The notes under the pieces are model-generated. The model was given only the letters and a program-made list of their open reading frames with translations, was not told the origin of the DNA and did not search any database. From CAVXFB01 sp963760935 (GTDB taxonomy: Bacteria; Planctomycetota; Planctomycetia; Pirellulales; Thermoguttaceae), in the NCBI GenBank assembly GCA_963760935.1, contig CAVXFB010000003.1:806001-870000 (forward strand): a stretch of DNA of 64,000 bases, in the 5' to 3' direction. The translations under genes were made by a program, and so were the position numbers. Shown here in pieces: positions 35,046 through 43,472 of this stretch. Each line of letters opens with the position of its first letter. Within the stretch, counting starts at the first letter, position 1.

Positions 35046-36407
35046 TCACTCTACATCGAGACCGACAAGGTACGCGTCCAGAGCTTTCCGCAGCGCGGTC
35101 TCTTGGTCGCCAAGCTCGCGGATCTGGCTGCGAAGCTTCTCGATCTCGGCTTCCTGGTCGCTGAACTTCTTCACGTAGCTCTTATAGACGTCGGCGTTCC
35201 GGTCCAACTGAGACATGTTTTGCCGTATCCGGGCCTGATCTTCGCCAATCTCGCGGATCCGTTGTTCCAATTGCTGCTTTTCGGTTGCCAATTGCTCCAA
35301 TTGCTGCCTGCGCTTGACAACGTCGGCTAGCACCGCCTTGACTTTGTCGCTGACCGTGCCGGATTTCACGTAAACCAGGAGCATTTCCTCGTCGGCCGTA
35401 CCCATGGCGACAAGTTCCCGCTGGGTCCGTTCCTCGTTGACCTCCAGCTTGGCCGGTTCGCCCGGCTTGGCCTCGACCGCGAAACGGTAGACGCTGCGAG
35501 TTTTCTCTGTCGGCTTTTTGGGCAAAACCAGCGTCCACGCGGCGTCGATCGGGTACTCGATGAGCACGTTCTTCACCTTCTTGCCGGAGTTTTTCACGGT
35601 GTACTCGGTCGCCCGCTGATACTTTCGCGCGGCGATCAGTGTTCCCTTCAGCAGCTTGACGCTGAGCAACTCCTCGGGCCGGCCCTTGCTCTGCGGCACC
35701 ACTTCGGTGTCGAGATCGACGCCGTAGCTGATCAGTCGCTTGTCGCCCGGCGGCAGGTCTTCGATCTGGGCGTCGCCGGCATATACGCCACCGTCGAACA
35801 CCGTGATCGGGCCCTGCATCAAGTACAGATCGGTCTCGTTTGTGAACTTCAGCCCATAGAGCGGATGCTTTGGCTGCACGTTGGCGTTATAGATCGACAC
35901 CTTTTCACCCTGCACGTCTGCGTTGACAATCGGCAACATGGCCGATTGCTGCCGCGGCAGGCTGACCGGCATGTCGATGGCATATTGAAACAGATTGCCG
36001 ACATCGCCGCCCTGCGCGGCCGCTTGCACGCTTTCGCGAAGTCCACGTCCGAGCCTCTCTTCCTCCTCCTGAATAACAGCTCGCGGCGAAACCATCGTCG
36101 ATAGGCTCGCCGACATTCGGCCCGTTGGCGACTCGTCTCTAAATTTCCGCGGTGCGCCACCGTAGGCGTTTGTGGTTCTGGCAAAGTTGTCCTGAAACAG
36201 ATTCTGTTGGTAGACCTGCGGCAGCAGCGATGAGTACAACTCCAACTTTGCCTGCGGCCGGGGAATGTACAGCGGCTGGTAGAGGTCCATCGTGAACGAG
36301 ATTGGCCGGCCGCTGATGAGCGTCAGTTTGACGCCCGACCAGTCTTCCTCCGAGGTGTTCTCGACGATTGCCCAACCCTGCAATAACGGCTTATCGTCCG
36401 ATAACAC
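35046..36407 (-). CDS. DUF4139-domain protein, C-terminal part (downstream of in-frame TAG)
   Basis: The 453-codon frame holds the bulk of a DUF4139 protein: WAIVENTSEEDWSGVKLTLISG, a family hallmark, then beta-rich segments (NLFQYAIDMPVSLPRQQSAMLPI region; IEYPIDAAWTL) and a C-terminal coiled coil (about the last 110 residues, RRQQLEQLATEKQQLEQRI in part). The GTG at 36407 is internal. The frame is continuous with the upstream entry: the two are separated only by one TAG at 36441-36443, and translation through it gives GYI-x-ATPIWKTSYRLVL, the expected joint. Confidence 0.8.
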   Translation of the reverse strand: MLSDDKPLLQGWAIVENTSEEDWSGVKLTLISGRPISFTMDLYQPLYIPRPQAKLELYSSLLPQVYQQNLFQDNFARTTNAYGGAPRKFRDESPTGRMSASLSTMVSPRAVIQEEEERLGRGLRESVQAAAQGGDVGNLFQYAIDMPVSLPRQQSAMLPIVNADVQGEKVSIYNANVQPKHPLYGLKFTNETDLYLMQGPITVFDGGVYAGDAQIEDLPPGDKRLISYGVDLDTEVVPQSKGRPEELLSVKLLKGTLIAARKYQRATEYTVKNSGKKVKNVLIEYPIDAAWTLVLPKKPTEKTRSVYRFAVEAKPGEPAKLEVNEERTQRELVAMGTADEEMLLVYVKSGTVSDKVKAVLADVVKRRQQLEQLATEKQQLEQRIREIGEDQARIRQNMSQLDRNADVYKSYVKKFSDQEAEIEKLRSQIRELGDQETALRKALDAYLVGLDVE

Positions 36408-36440
36408 TAGGCGGTAGCTCGTCTTCCAGATGGGCGTCGC

Positions 36441-37106
36441 CTAAATGTAGCCGACGCGTACCCGCCGCGATCCCTTGCCCAAGAAGCTCAGTTCGACCGA
36501 CTTCTTATCGGCCGAATGGGCCGAGGCCAGCACGGCCAGCGCTTTGTTCAACTCGGCATCGAGCTGTGGGTTTGCCAGTTTGATGCGGCTGACGCTATCC
36601 AACGGCACGGCGCGCAGCCCTTCCTCGGTCACGAGGTTCAACACCTCGATCTCCGTGATATCGTTTTCGCCATGCTTCGTCTTCTTCGTTTCCACGCCGA
36701 GGATCACGCCGTGCAGCTCATTGGGCGCTTCGAGCACCACGCGCTCACCGCGCAGTTGTTGCAGAAGTTGGGCCAACGTGGGATTCCCCGTCAGGTCGAT
36801 CGAAAAACCTTTGAGCGTCTTAGTGATCGGGTCCTTCGATCCATAGGTCACGGTCGAGACCTTTCCACCGTCGAGATCCTCGACGACCATGCTCTTCAGC
36901 AGGTCGTTTATGTCGGCCACTTTGAACTTCATCTCGACCTTGGCGTCATCCGCGACCTTGCCCGCGTGCTCAAAAAAACCGACGCCCGAACTGAACAGCA
37001 CCACGCGTTTCAGCGGCAGCGTCGTGCCGTGCGACTCGTCAGCACGGGCGGCCGTACCGAGAAGACAGGTCAAAGCCAGAGCGCAATAGGTATAGTTTCT
37101 GAGCAT
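36441..37106 (-). CDS. DUF4139-family protein, exported N-terminal part (ends at premature TAG)
   Basis: The 221-residue frame starts with a signal peptide (MLRNYTYCALALTCLLGTAARA) after a well-placed AGGAG. It goes on LKRVVLFSSGVGFFEHAG and DINDLLKSMVVEDLDGG, typical of the N-terminal region of DUF4139 proteins, and stops after RVRVGYI at a TAG where a CAG (Gln) would keep the protein whole. As it stands it would give a secreted fragment. An amber mutation, a base error in the sequence, or suppression are all possible; a base error or a recent mutation is the simplest. Confidence 0.8.
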   Translation of the reverse strand: MLRNYTYCALALTCLLGTAARADESHGTTLPLKRVVLFSSGVGFFEHAGKVADDAKVEMKFKVADINDLLKSMVVEDLDGGKVSTVTYGSKDPITKTLKGFSIDLTGNPTLAQLLQQLRGERVVLEAPNELHGVILGVETKKTKHGENDITEIEVLNLVTEEGLRAVPLDSVSRIKLANPQLDAELNKALAVLASAHSADKKSVELSFLGKGSRRVRVGYI

Positions 37107-37246
37107 GATATCCCACTCCTAACGAAAATAAGGGGACGGCCGGGAATTGTTGAACGGCATTCTAGCTATTAGACGCCGCGGCGACCACCAGAGTTCCCGC
37201 CCTTCTCAAGCGGCGGAATTCGTCGATGTCCGCGGGATTCTGCGGC

Positions 37247-37346
37247 GGGTGGCACCGATAGCTTCGCTATCGGTGTGCCGACAGGCACGAGAGGGTGTTT
37301 CAGCAGTGGCGGGAGCCTCGCGCGGCGTCGCCGCCCCGATAGCCGA
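37247..37346. repeat. GATAGC palindromic element, right-truncated copy
   Basis: This copy repeats the first 100 or so bases of the element at 34864 almost exactly, from GGGTGGCACCGATAGC through the CCGATAGCTTCGCTATCGG hairpin, but departs after CCCCGATAGCCGA and lacks the closing inverted end. It lies in the gap between the divergent DUF4139 and GHMP kinase genes. Confidence 0.85.
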
Positions 37347-37525
37347 CGTGTCACGGCTGCCTGCAATCTGTTGAAAAAATGCTTGCAGAAGTCGCCAGTT
37401 AATTTCGAGCACCGTACCGACAACGCCCTTGGCGACATCGTGCCGGCCGCGCATAATTTGACCATGCAAGGCGCCCAGGTGGACAAACTGGGTGTGCCGG
37501 CAACGGTTCTTACGGCAGCGGAGAA

Positions 37526-38908
37526 GTGGCGATGATCGAACTGGATTATGCCGGCAACCTGACCGATGTCGATTCGTTGGCCTTGCATCTGGCTGCCACG
37601 GGCTTGAGCACCGAGGCACGCCAGTCGAAGGCCCGGCTGTTTGCCAAGGCAGTCGCGGCGCTGTCGATCACGGCCGACACGGCCCGGCGGCCGCCGTTGG
37701 CCTTCTTCGTGCCGGGGCGGATCGAGGTCCTCGGCAAGCAGACCGACTATGCCGGCGGGCGAGCCATGGTCGCGGCCACCGAACACGGCTTCTGCATCGC
37801 GGCCGCGCCGCGCGACGATCGCGAAATTATCGTCATCGACGCACAAACGGGCGAGACGGTTTGTTTCCACATCGGCCCCGACCTCGAGCCGCAAACAGGC
37901 TGGGCCAACTATCCCATGACCGTCGCCAGGCGCGTGGCGCAAAACTTTCCCGGCGCCTTGCGCGGGGCGGCCATCGCTTTCTGTAGCGATCTGCCTGCCT
38001 CCGCGGGCATGAGCGGATCCACAGCACTGACGGTGGGCGTATTCCTCGTCTTGTCAGAATCGAACCAATTGGCCGCGCGCGACGAGTACTGGCACGACGT
38101 CGGCAGCATGACCGACTTGGCCGGTTATCTCGGCTCGATCGAGTATGGCCGGAGCTTTGGCCGGCTGCTGGGCGATGGCGGCGGCACATGCGACGGCAGC
38201 GAGGACCAGATCGCGATCCTCTGCGCCGAGACCAGCCACATCAGCCAGTATGCCTTCGGTCCCGTCGAGTTTGAAAAGTTGCTCCCAATGCCGCCGGGGC
38301 ACGTCTTCGCCATCGCAGCCAGCGGCGTGGTGGCCGGTAAGACCGGTGCGGTGCGCGAGAAATATGACATGCCCTCTCAACTCGCCGCGGCGCTTATCGA
38401 TCTATGGCGGCGCGAGACCGGGCGCGACGATCCACACTTGGCAGCAGCGCTCGGCAGCGCACCCGATGCGGCCGAACGTCTGCAAGCGCTGGTCGAAACC
38501 ATCGATCCCGGTCCGTTCGATCGTGCCGCGCTGGCCGCTCGGCTGAAGCATTTCATGCTCGAAAGCGGTGAGATCATCCCCGAGGCGGGCGATGCCTTGC
38601 GCGGCGATGATCTGCGAGCCTTCGGCCGCCTGGTCGACCGCTCGCAACAGGGGGCCGAGTGGCTGTTGGGCAATCAAGTACCTGAAACGGTGTACCTGGC
38701 CGCTTCCGCCCGCCGACTTGGCGCTGCGGCCGCGTCGGCCTTCGGTGTCGGCTTCGGAGGCAGCGTCTGGGCGATGGTCGACACACCCCGCGCCGACGAG
38801 TTCCTCACCGACTGGGCCGACGAGTATCGGGCCGAGTTTCCGCAACGCTCCAGACTATCTCGATTCTTCCTGACTGCCGCAGGGCCCGCTGCCTTTCGCG
38901 TATGTTGA
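37526..38908 (+). CDS. GHMP-superfamily kinase, galactokinase-like
   Basis: A 460-residue sugar kinase of the GHMP fold. The substrate-binding block reads PGRIEVLGKQTDYAGG, where galactokinases have PGRVNLIGEHTDYNGG; the Glu-His pair is Lys-Gln here, so the substrate may differ. The phosphate-binding loop is LPASAGMSGSTAL (PXXXGLSSSA type), and the late glycine block is GVGFGGSVWAMV. The start may be the GTG at 37526 or the ATG at 37532; GGAGAAG lies just upstream of either. It is divergent from the DUF4139 gene and convergent with recQ. Confidence 0.85.
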   Translation: MAMIELDYAGNLTDVDSLALHLAATGLSTEARQSKARLFAKAVAALSITADTARRPPLAFFVPGRIEVLGKQTDYAGGRAMVAATEHGFCIAAAPRDDREIIVIDAQTGETVCFHIGPDLEPQTGWANYPMTVARRVAQNFPGALRGAAIAFCSDLPASAGMSGSTALTVGVFLVLSESNQLAARDEYWHDVGSMTDLAGYLGSIEYGRSFGRLLGDGGGTCDGSEDQIAILCAETSHISQYAFGPVEFEKLLPMPPGHVFAIAASGVVAGKTGAVREKYDMPSQLAAALIDLWRRETGRDDPHLAAALGSAPDAAERLQALVETIDPGPFDRAALAARLKHFMLESGEIIPEAGDALRGDDLRAFGRLVDRSQQGAEWLLGNQVPETVYLAASARRLGAAAASAFGVGFGGSVWAMVDTPRADEFLTDWADEYRAEFPQRSRLSRFFLTAAGPAAFRVC

Positions 38909-38977
38909 GACTTGTCGGGAGTGGCTCCCATCGATCGAGGCGCGTTTGAGTGGGCATGCAGCGACAGTCGTCGTCGC

Positions 38978-40036
38978 CTACGCCTCGTGGTCCGCGTGGC
39001 GGGCTTGTTCGAGGATCGTCTCGCGACTGAGGCCGCGAATCACCATGCATTCATCAATGGTAAAGCCGGCCGATAAGAGCCGCCGCGTCCAGTAGTGCGA
39101 TGGATGAACGGACAGCGGGGACGAAGGAGGCGCTTCGCCGCCGACCGCTTCGCTGGTGGCATCGTGGGTGGCGCCGATCGCTTCGCTATCGGTGTGCCGA
39201 TAGACACGAGAGGGCGTCTCGGCCAAAGCAGGATCACCCCGCGGCTCGCGGGTCCTGTTAGCCTGCTTGCCACGCAATTTCCGCAGCAAGTCTTCGGGCA
39301 GCGGCAGCGGGCCCATAAGCGGCGTCTTGCCCTTCATCACGTCTGTTCCGAACTCCGTGATCTGGATGACCGGCCGGAACTTCTCCAGATCGACCTGTTC
39401 CAAACAGCCCAAGGCCATTAGCGCGTCGATCATCATTAGGACGTCCGGCTGCGTCAGGTGCTTCAATAGTCCGTGCGTGCTGAGTTTGTCAAGTCGCAGC
39501 TTCGATACTCTGGCATTCGTGGACCCACACAGCATTTGTGCGATGAGGTTCTTGCCGCAGGGGAAGCGGGCTTGCGTGCGCGCCACACCGCTAAGAACGA
39601 TCTGCACGGCCTTGAACAACTCGCCGTCAATCTCGCGATCGTCGCTCGAAGGACGCGCGCCGGCACGCATGCCGGAACTTCGCGATGGTGACTCTTGGCG
39701 GCGCTCGCCGACCAACGCGACCTTGGGCGCGTGCCGCCCGCAATTATCGCAGTGCCCGCACGTGGCGGCGTTCTGCTCGCCAAAGTACCGCAAAATCTCG
39801 CGCTGGCGGCATGTGCCGCTCAGTGCAAAGCGGATCACGTTGTTAAGCTTTTCGTATTCCAATGCCTTGCGCCGCTCAAGGGCGTCAAAGTCGATCTCTA
39901 GCTTCTCGAAGGCAGCGTCGCGATGGATCATGCGAATCGCCCGGCCACGGAACGGCGGCACGTAGGTGAACGCCTCTAGTTTCGTCAGCTCGCGCAGTGC
40001 GTACCCAAGCGAGTCGGGATCGAGGTCATCGACCAC
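38978..40036 (-). CDS. recQ: ATP-dependent DNA helicase RecQ, C-terminal part (frameshifted)
   Basis: This frame carries the RecQ C-terminal region: LNNVIRFALSG then the zinc-binding CRQREILRYFGE and CGHCDNCGR, a long RQC winged-helix region, and a final helix-turn-helix-like segment (WTRRLLSAGFTIDECMVIRGLS). Between the two lies a stretch (about residues 262-281) that is the direct translation of the GATAGC palindromic element at 39166. The frame can be read upstream of its GTG to about 40110 as VERLVGQRRQELIPFRLRDL, joining the helicase half. The join needs one base restored. Confidence 0.87.
   Translation of the reverse strand: MVDDLDPDSLGYALRELTKLEAFTYVPPFRGRAIRMIHRDAAFEKLEIDFDALERRKALEYEKLNNVIRFALSGTCRQREILRYFGEQNAATCGHCDNCGRHAPKVALVGERRQESPSRSSGMRAGARPSSDDREIDGELFKAVQIVLSGVARTQARFPCGKNLIAQMLCGSTNARVSKLRLDKLSTHGLLKHLTQPDVLMMIDALMALGCLEQVDLEKFRPVIQITEFGTDVMKGKTPLMGPLPLPEDLLRKLRGKQANRTREPRGDPALAETPSRVYRHTDSEAIGATHDATSEAVGGEAPPSSPLSVHPSHYWTRRLLSAGFTIDECMVIRGLSRETILEQARHADHEA
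39166..39230. repeat. GATAGC palindromic element inside recQ
   Basis: The sequence GGGTGGCGCCGATCGC and the following CTTCGCTATCGGTGTGCCGA match the first half of the elements at 34864 and 37247, with a few differences. Here it is part of the recQ reading frame and is translated on the minus strand to ETPSRVYRHTDSEAIGATH. The next bases (to about 39230) fade out of similarity. It sits in the linker between the RQC region and the final helix-turn-helix. Confidence 0.8.
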
Positions 40037-40062
40037 GTCGAGGTCGCGAAGCCTGAACGGGA

Positions 40063-41439
40063 TCAGTTCCTGCCGCCGCTGGCCGACCAGTCGTTCGACC
40101 CGCGCAACACCTTTCGCTGCGTCTTGGCCTGCTTGGGCAACAGGTCGACGAGAGTCGGCAGGTCGCTATCGATCCGCACCGACGCCGTATTTTGCGAGGC
40201 AATCAGCCGCTCCAGCACGCCAGCCCCCTCGAGCAATTGCTCGCAATTGCCGATCCCGTCATTGCCAATCGGCAATCGAAGCGTCTCTTTGATTTCCTCT
40301 TGAGTCAATTCAATGGGATTCTCTTCTCTCTCGCGCAGAAAATCGTAGACTGCCTCCACACAATCCCGGCCTGGGTACGCGCTCTCGATGAAATACTCCT
40401 GTATGTAGCGATCCGACGGATGATACAGCATGAGGCAGTGCGACGGCTTTCCATCGCGGCCGGCCCGACCTGCTTCTTGGTAGTATGCTTCGAGGCTGCC
40501 CGGGATGTTGTAATGGACGACGAATCGGACATCGGCCTTGTCGATGCCCATACCAAAAGCGTTGGTTGCCACGACAATCTCGCGGCGTCCGCTCATGAAA
40601 TCGTCCTGCGCGGCACGACGTTGGTCGGGCAGCAGACCCGCATGGTAGACGACCGTGCTGCGATTGGCGTCCGTCGCGATGGCTTCGGCCACCTCCTGGG
40701 CTCGCTTGCGCGTCGACGTATAAATGATGCCCGAGCCGGGCGTCTTGTGGAGAAACGTAAGCAGCTTCTCCGGCTTCTGTCGCTCGCTGCGGGGAGACTG
40801 GACCTCGTAGAACAGATTCGGGCGTTCGAAGCCGGTGATGAACGTCTTTGGTTCGCGCAGGGCCAGTTGGTCGATAATGTCGCGGCGGACGCGGTCGGTC
40901 GCCGTGGCCGTCAGTGCGATCGTCGTCGGGTTGCCAAGCAAGTGGCGGAAGTAGCCCAACCGGGCGTAGTCGGGGCGAAAATCATGCCCCCACTCGCTGA
41001 TGCAGTGCGCTTCGTCGATCGCCAGCAGTTGAATGCCCACCGCGCGAACCGCCTCCAGAAATCGCCCGCTGCGAAATCGCTCCGGCACCACATATACCAA
41101 GCGAAACTCGCCGGCTGCCATGCGATCGAGCCGCTCGAACTGCTCGGCCGGCGACAGCGTGCTGTTGATGAAACTGACCGGCAGGCCCAATGCGTGGAGT
41201 TGATCCACCTGATCTTTCATCAAGGCGATCAACGGAGAGACGACCAACGTGAGCCCATCGAGGGCCACGGCCGGCAACTGGTAGCAAAGGCTCTTTCCGC
41301 CGCCGGTGGGCATGACGCAGAGGCAATCTTGCCCGGCCAACACCGTCTCGATCACTACCTTCTGTCCGTGGCGAAACGAGGTCAAGCCGAACCGTGGCAG
41401 ATACGATTCCGGAGGCAAAACGATAGGGTTGGGCATCAT
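40063..41439 (-). CDS. recQ: ATP-dependent DNA helicase RecQ, helicase half (frameshifted)
   Basis: RecQ unwinds 3'-tailed DNA in repair and recombination. The 458-codon frame holds the two RecA-like domains with all motifs: FRHGQKVVIETVL (motif 0), MPTGGGKSLCYQLPA (Walker A), IDEAHCISEWGHDFRPDY (DEAH box and aromatic loop), LTATAT, VYHAGL, VATNAFGMGIDKADVR and YYQEAGRAGRDG. After LPKQAKTQRKVL it runs out of frame and stops (SNDWSASGGRN). In the other frame the family sequence continues at once, so one base is missing near 40105. The start MMPNPIVLPPESYL is plausible. Confidence 0.92.
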   Translation of the reverse strand: MMPNPIVLPPESYLPRFGLTSFRHGQKVVIETVLAGQDCLCVMPTGGGKSLCYQLPAVALDGLTLVVSPLIALMKDQVDQLHALGLPVSFINSTLSPAEQFERLDRMAAGEFRLVYVVPERFRSGRFLEAVRAVGIQLLAIDEAHCISEWGHDFRPDYARLGYFRHLLGNPTTIALTATATDRVRRDIIDQLALREPKTFITGFERPNLFYEVQSPRSERQKPEKLLTFLHKTPGSGIIYTSTRKRAQEVAEAIATDANRSTVVYHAGLLPDQRRAAQDDFMSGRREIVVATNAFGMGIDKADVRFVVHYNIPGSLEAYYQEAGRAGRDGKPSHCLMLYHPSDRYIQEYFIESAYPGRDCVEAVYDFLREREENPIELTQEEIKETLRLPIGNDGIGNCEQLLEGAGVLERLIASQNTASVRIDSDLPTLVDLLPKQAKTQRKVLRGSNDWSASGGRN

Positions 41440-41549
41440 GCAGACCTCGTCAGCCCCGCATTATAGGGAATGTGCGTGCCGAGTGGCCAGGGGCCGGACA
41501 TGAGACTTCAGTGCAGTAGCATGTGACGATCTAGGCGCCGTTGACCGTT

Positions 41550-41586
41550 GCTAGCCACTAGCCACCGGCCACTAGCCACCACTAGA
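41550..41586. repeat. CTAGCCACTAGCCAC short tandem repeat
   Basis: A run of imperfect units of the form CTAGCCACTAGCCACC lies directly before the Nudix gene. The same unit in reverse orientation (GTGGCGAGTGGCTAGTG) is found inside the kinase gene near 60968-60998. No function is evident. Confidence 0.6.
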
Positions 41587-42015
41587 ATGTTCGAGATGGA
41601 TCCTATCCCTGATGATCCCGGTCGGCGCGGAGCCGTAGCGATTGTGGTTCGCGATGGGCGAATGTTGGTGATTCGCCGGGCGCGAACCGTCGTCGCTCCG
41701 CTGGTCTATTGCTTTCCAGGCGGTGGGATTGAAGGCGACGAATCCGAGGAAGAGGCTGTCGCCCGAGAATTCCGCGAAGAGGTCGGCGTAAACTTGCGGC
41801 CAGTGCGGCGGCTGTGGCAGTGCGTCACTGCATGGAAGGTGCAGCTTGCCTGGTGGCTCGGCGAAATGGCGCCCGACGCCGCACCTGTGGCCAATCCTCG
41901 CGAAGTCGAGTCAATTCATTGGTTTACGCCCCACGAAATGGCATGCCTGCCCGATCTTCTGGAGAGCAATCGAGAGTTTCTAAGACTCGTCGAAAGCGGG
42001 GAGGTCCGGCTGTAA
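41587..42015 (+). CDS. Nudix hydrolase
   Basis: A 142-residue Nudix enzyme, a family that cleaves nucleoside diphosphates linked to other groups. The Nudix box is complete: GGGIEGDESEEEAVAREFRE followed by EVGV (about residues 45-68), with the metal-binding Glu residues. The ATG at 41587 is chosen over 41548 because the upstream codons only translate the CTAGCCAC repeat. The substrate cannot be predicted; the C-terminal HWFTPHEMACLPDL is usual for MutT-like members. Confidence 0.9.
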   Translation: MFEMDPIPDDPGRRGAVAIVVRDGRMLVIRRARTVVAPLVYCFPGGGIEGDESEEEAVAREFREEVGVNLRPVRRLWQCVTAWKVQLAWWLGEMAPDAAPVANPREVESIHWFTPHEMACLPDLLESNREFLRLVESGEVRL

Positions 42016-42041
42016 GGTGGCAAGCACGCAGAGTGCGCCGG

Positions 42042-43223
42042 CTACTTGCCCGGTTCGGCCGTTTCCTTCTTCTGCTGCTTTTCCCGCTCGGCAGCGTAGC
42101 GGCTGTTGAAGAACTCTGGATCGTACGGGTCGGCGGCCTGATTGAACGAGGCGGGCGCAGTCTTCCCAGCATCGGCTCGCGTGCCGGCCCCTCGCTTTAC
42201 ATTACTGTTGTGCTCCGGCGCCAAAGGGTGGGACTTAACAGCCTCGTGCGACAATAACTGCGGTGGTGTTGGCATGCCCGCCGACTCGCCGATCTCGGAA
42301 GCCATGGCATTGAGCGTTGCCGGCACCTCGGGCAGCGGCTGCTGTGATAGCTGCCATGCCCACTCGGCCAATCGCTGGAACTGGCCGACCTCATGCTCCG
42401 CGAAGATTGCGTGTTTGACCGTGCCGTGCGGGCCTGAGGTCGCGGTCAACAAGCGGCTGTTGGCGGGGTTATCGCGGTCGATAAAAGGCAGCACGGTATA
42501 CAAATTTCGCTGCGTGATGCGCCGACTGGCCGACTTTCCGATCGTCACGCGAAATAATCGCAACGCGTTTTCCGATTGGGGCCCGTGGCAGCCTCCCGTG
42601 GCGCAATGGTTCATCAGCACGGGCTGAACCGACTGCGTGAACGTCTCGACTGCGCCATGCGGCAAGCTGTGGATCATGCGGTCCAGATCGTCGTTCGATG
42701 GTCCCACGCGTCGCACAGGCGTAGCGTCCGGTGCGGCGGGAGGCTCCAATGCCAACTTGATTCGCTGCCGCATCACGCCGAGCATCGGATGGTTGGGCTG
42801 GATTGCAGCGGCATCGGCCAACTCCGCCGCGGCCGGCCCGAGCAATCCGTGCTGTAGACACCACTGGGATAATTCGAGATGGTGATGAAAATTGCCCAAC
42901 TCGGTCTCCGCTCGCTTCCGCCGATAACCCTCTTCCAGATTCTGGCAAATCACATCAACGTCGGCCGGCTTGACGCGGATCTGGCCGTCGCCGACATCAA
43001 CGACATACTGCCCCTGGGCCTGGCTAATTCGTCCCTCCAGGATTTGCCCATTGCGGAGAACGAGGATTTCGCGGTCCAAGGACGGGCGCTCCGGTACATC
43101 GGAGGGGGCTGAAACGCGAGAGCTCTTGTACGATTGTGGGAAGACACTCTGAGCCATGGCCCGCGGCGGTCCAGCGAGCAAGATCAAGAAGACAACAGTG
43201 GCTTGTAGGTGCCGGTCCAACAT
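42042..43223 (-). CDS. Secreted planctomycete orphan with a CX4CH motif
   Basis: A 393-residue exported protein with a signal peptide (TVVFLILLAGPPRAMAQS). An N-terminal part (about 35-100) contains ILVLRNGQILEGRISQAQGQ and VKPADVDVICQNLEEGY, similar to SH3-like or 'DREIL..NG' modules of planctomycete proteins. The middle has VQPVLMNHCATGGCHGP, which resembles the heme-binding CXXCH of planctomycete cytochrome-like domains but with four residues between the cysteines. The end is charged and low-complexity (EREKQQKKETAEPGK). Function unknown. The ATG at 43223 gives the signal peptide; longer starts add basic residues. Confidence 0.7.
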   Translation of the reverse strand: MLDRHLQATVVFLILLAGPPRAMAQSVFPQSYKSSRVSAPSDVPERPSLDREILVLRNGQILEGRISQAQGQYVVDVGDGQIRVKPADVDVICQNLEEGYRRKRAETELGNFHHHLELSQWCLQHGLLGPAAAELADAAAIQPNHPMLGVMRQRIKLALEPPAAPDATPVRRVGPSNDDLDRMIHSLPHGAVETFTQSVQPVLMNHCATGGCHGPQSENALRLFRVTIGKSASRRITQRNLYTVLPFIDRDNPANSRLLTATSGPHGTVKHAIFAEHEVGQFQRLAEWAWQLSQQPLPEVPATLNAMASEIGESAGMPTPPQLLSHEAVKSHPLAPEHNSNVKRGAGTRADAGKTAPASFNQAADPYDPEFFNSRYAAEREKQQKKETAEPGK

Positions 43224-43472
43224 GGCAGGGCGGAGAGTACGTCTTCTGGTGGAACGCGTCAAGAGCGGATGCCATTTGCAAGACCGGCAGACTATGGTTC
43301 CAACGTCCAACCGTTGCCTACTTATGACAATCTTCAGACATGCTGCGACTTTCCGCTTGTTGATCTACCGACTCGTGCTACAATGCACCCATCAACTTGG
43401 CGTATTCTTCTGTGATGCACGCGGTGATCCCCTTCAGGTCGAGCGCCGACGGTAGCTGATCGAGGGGATTAA

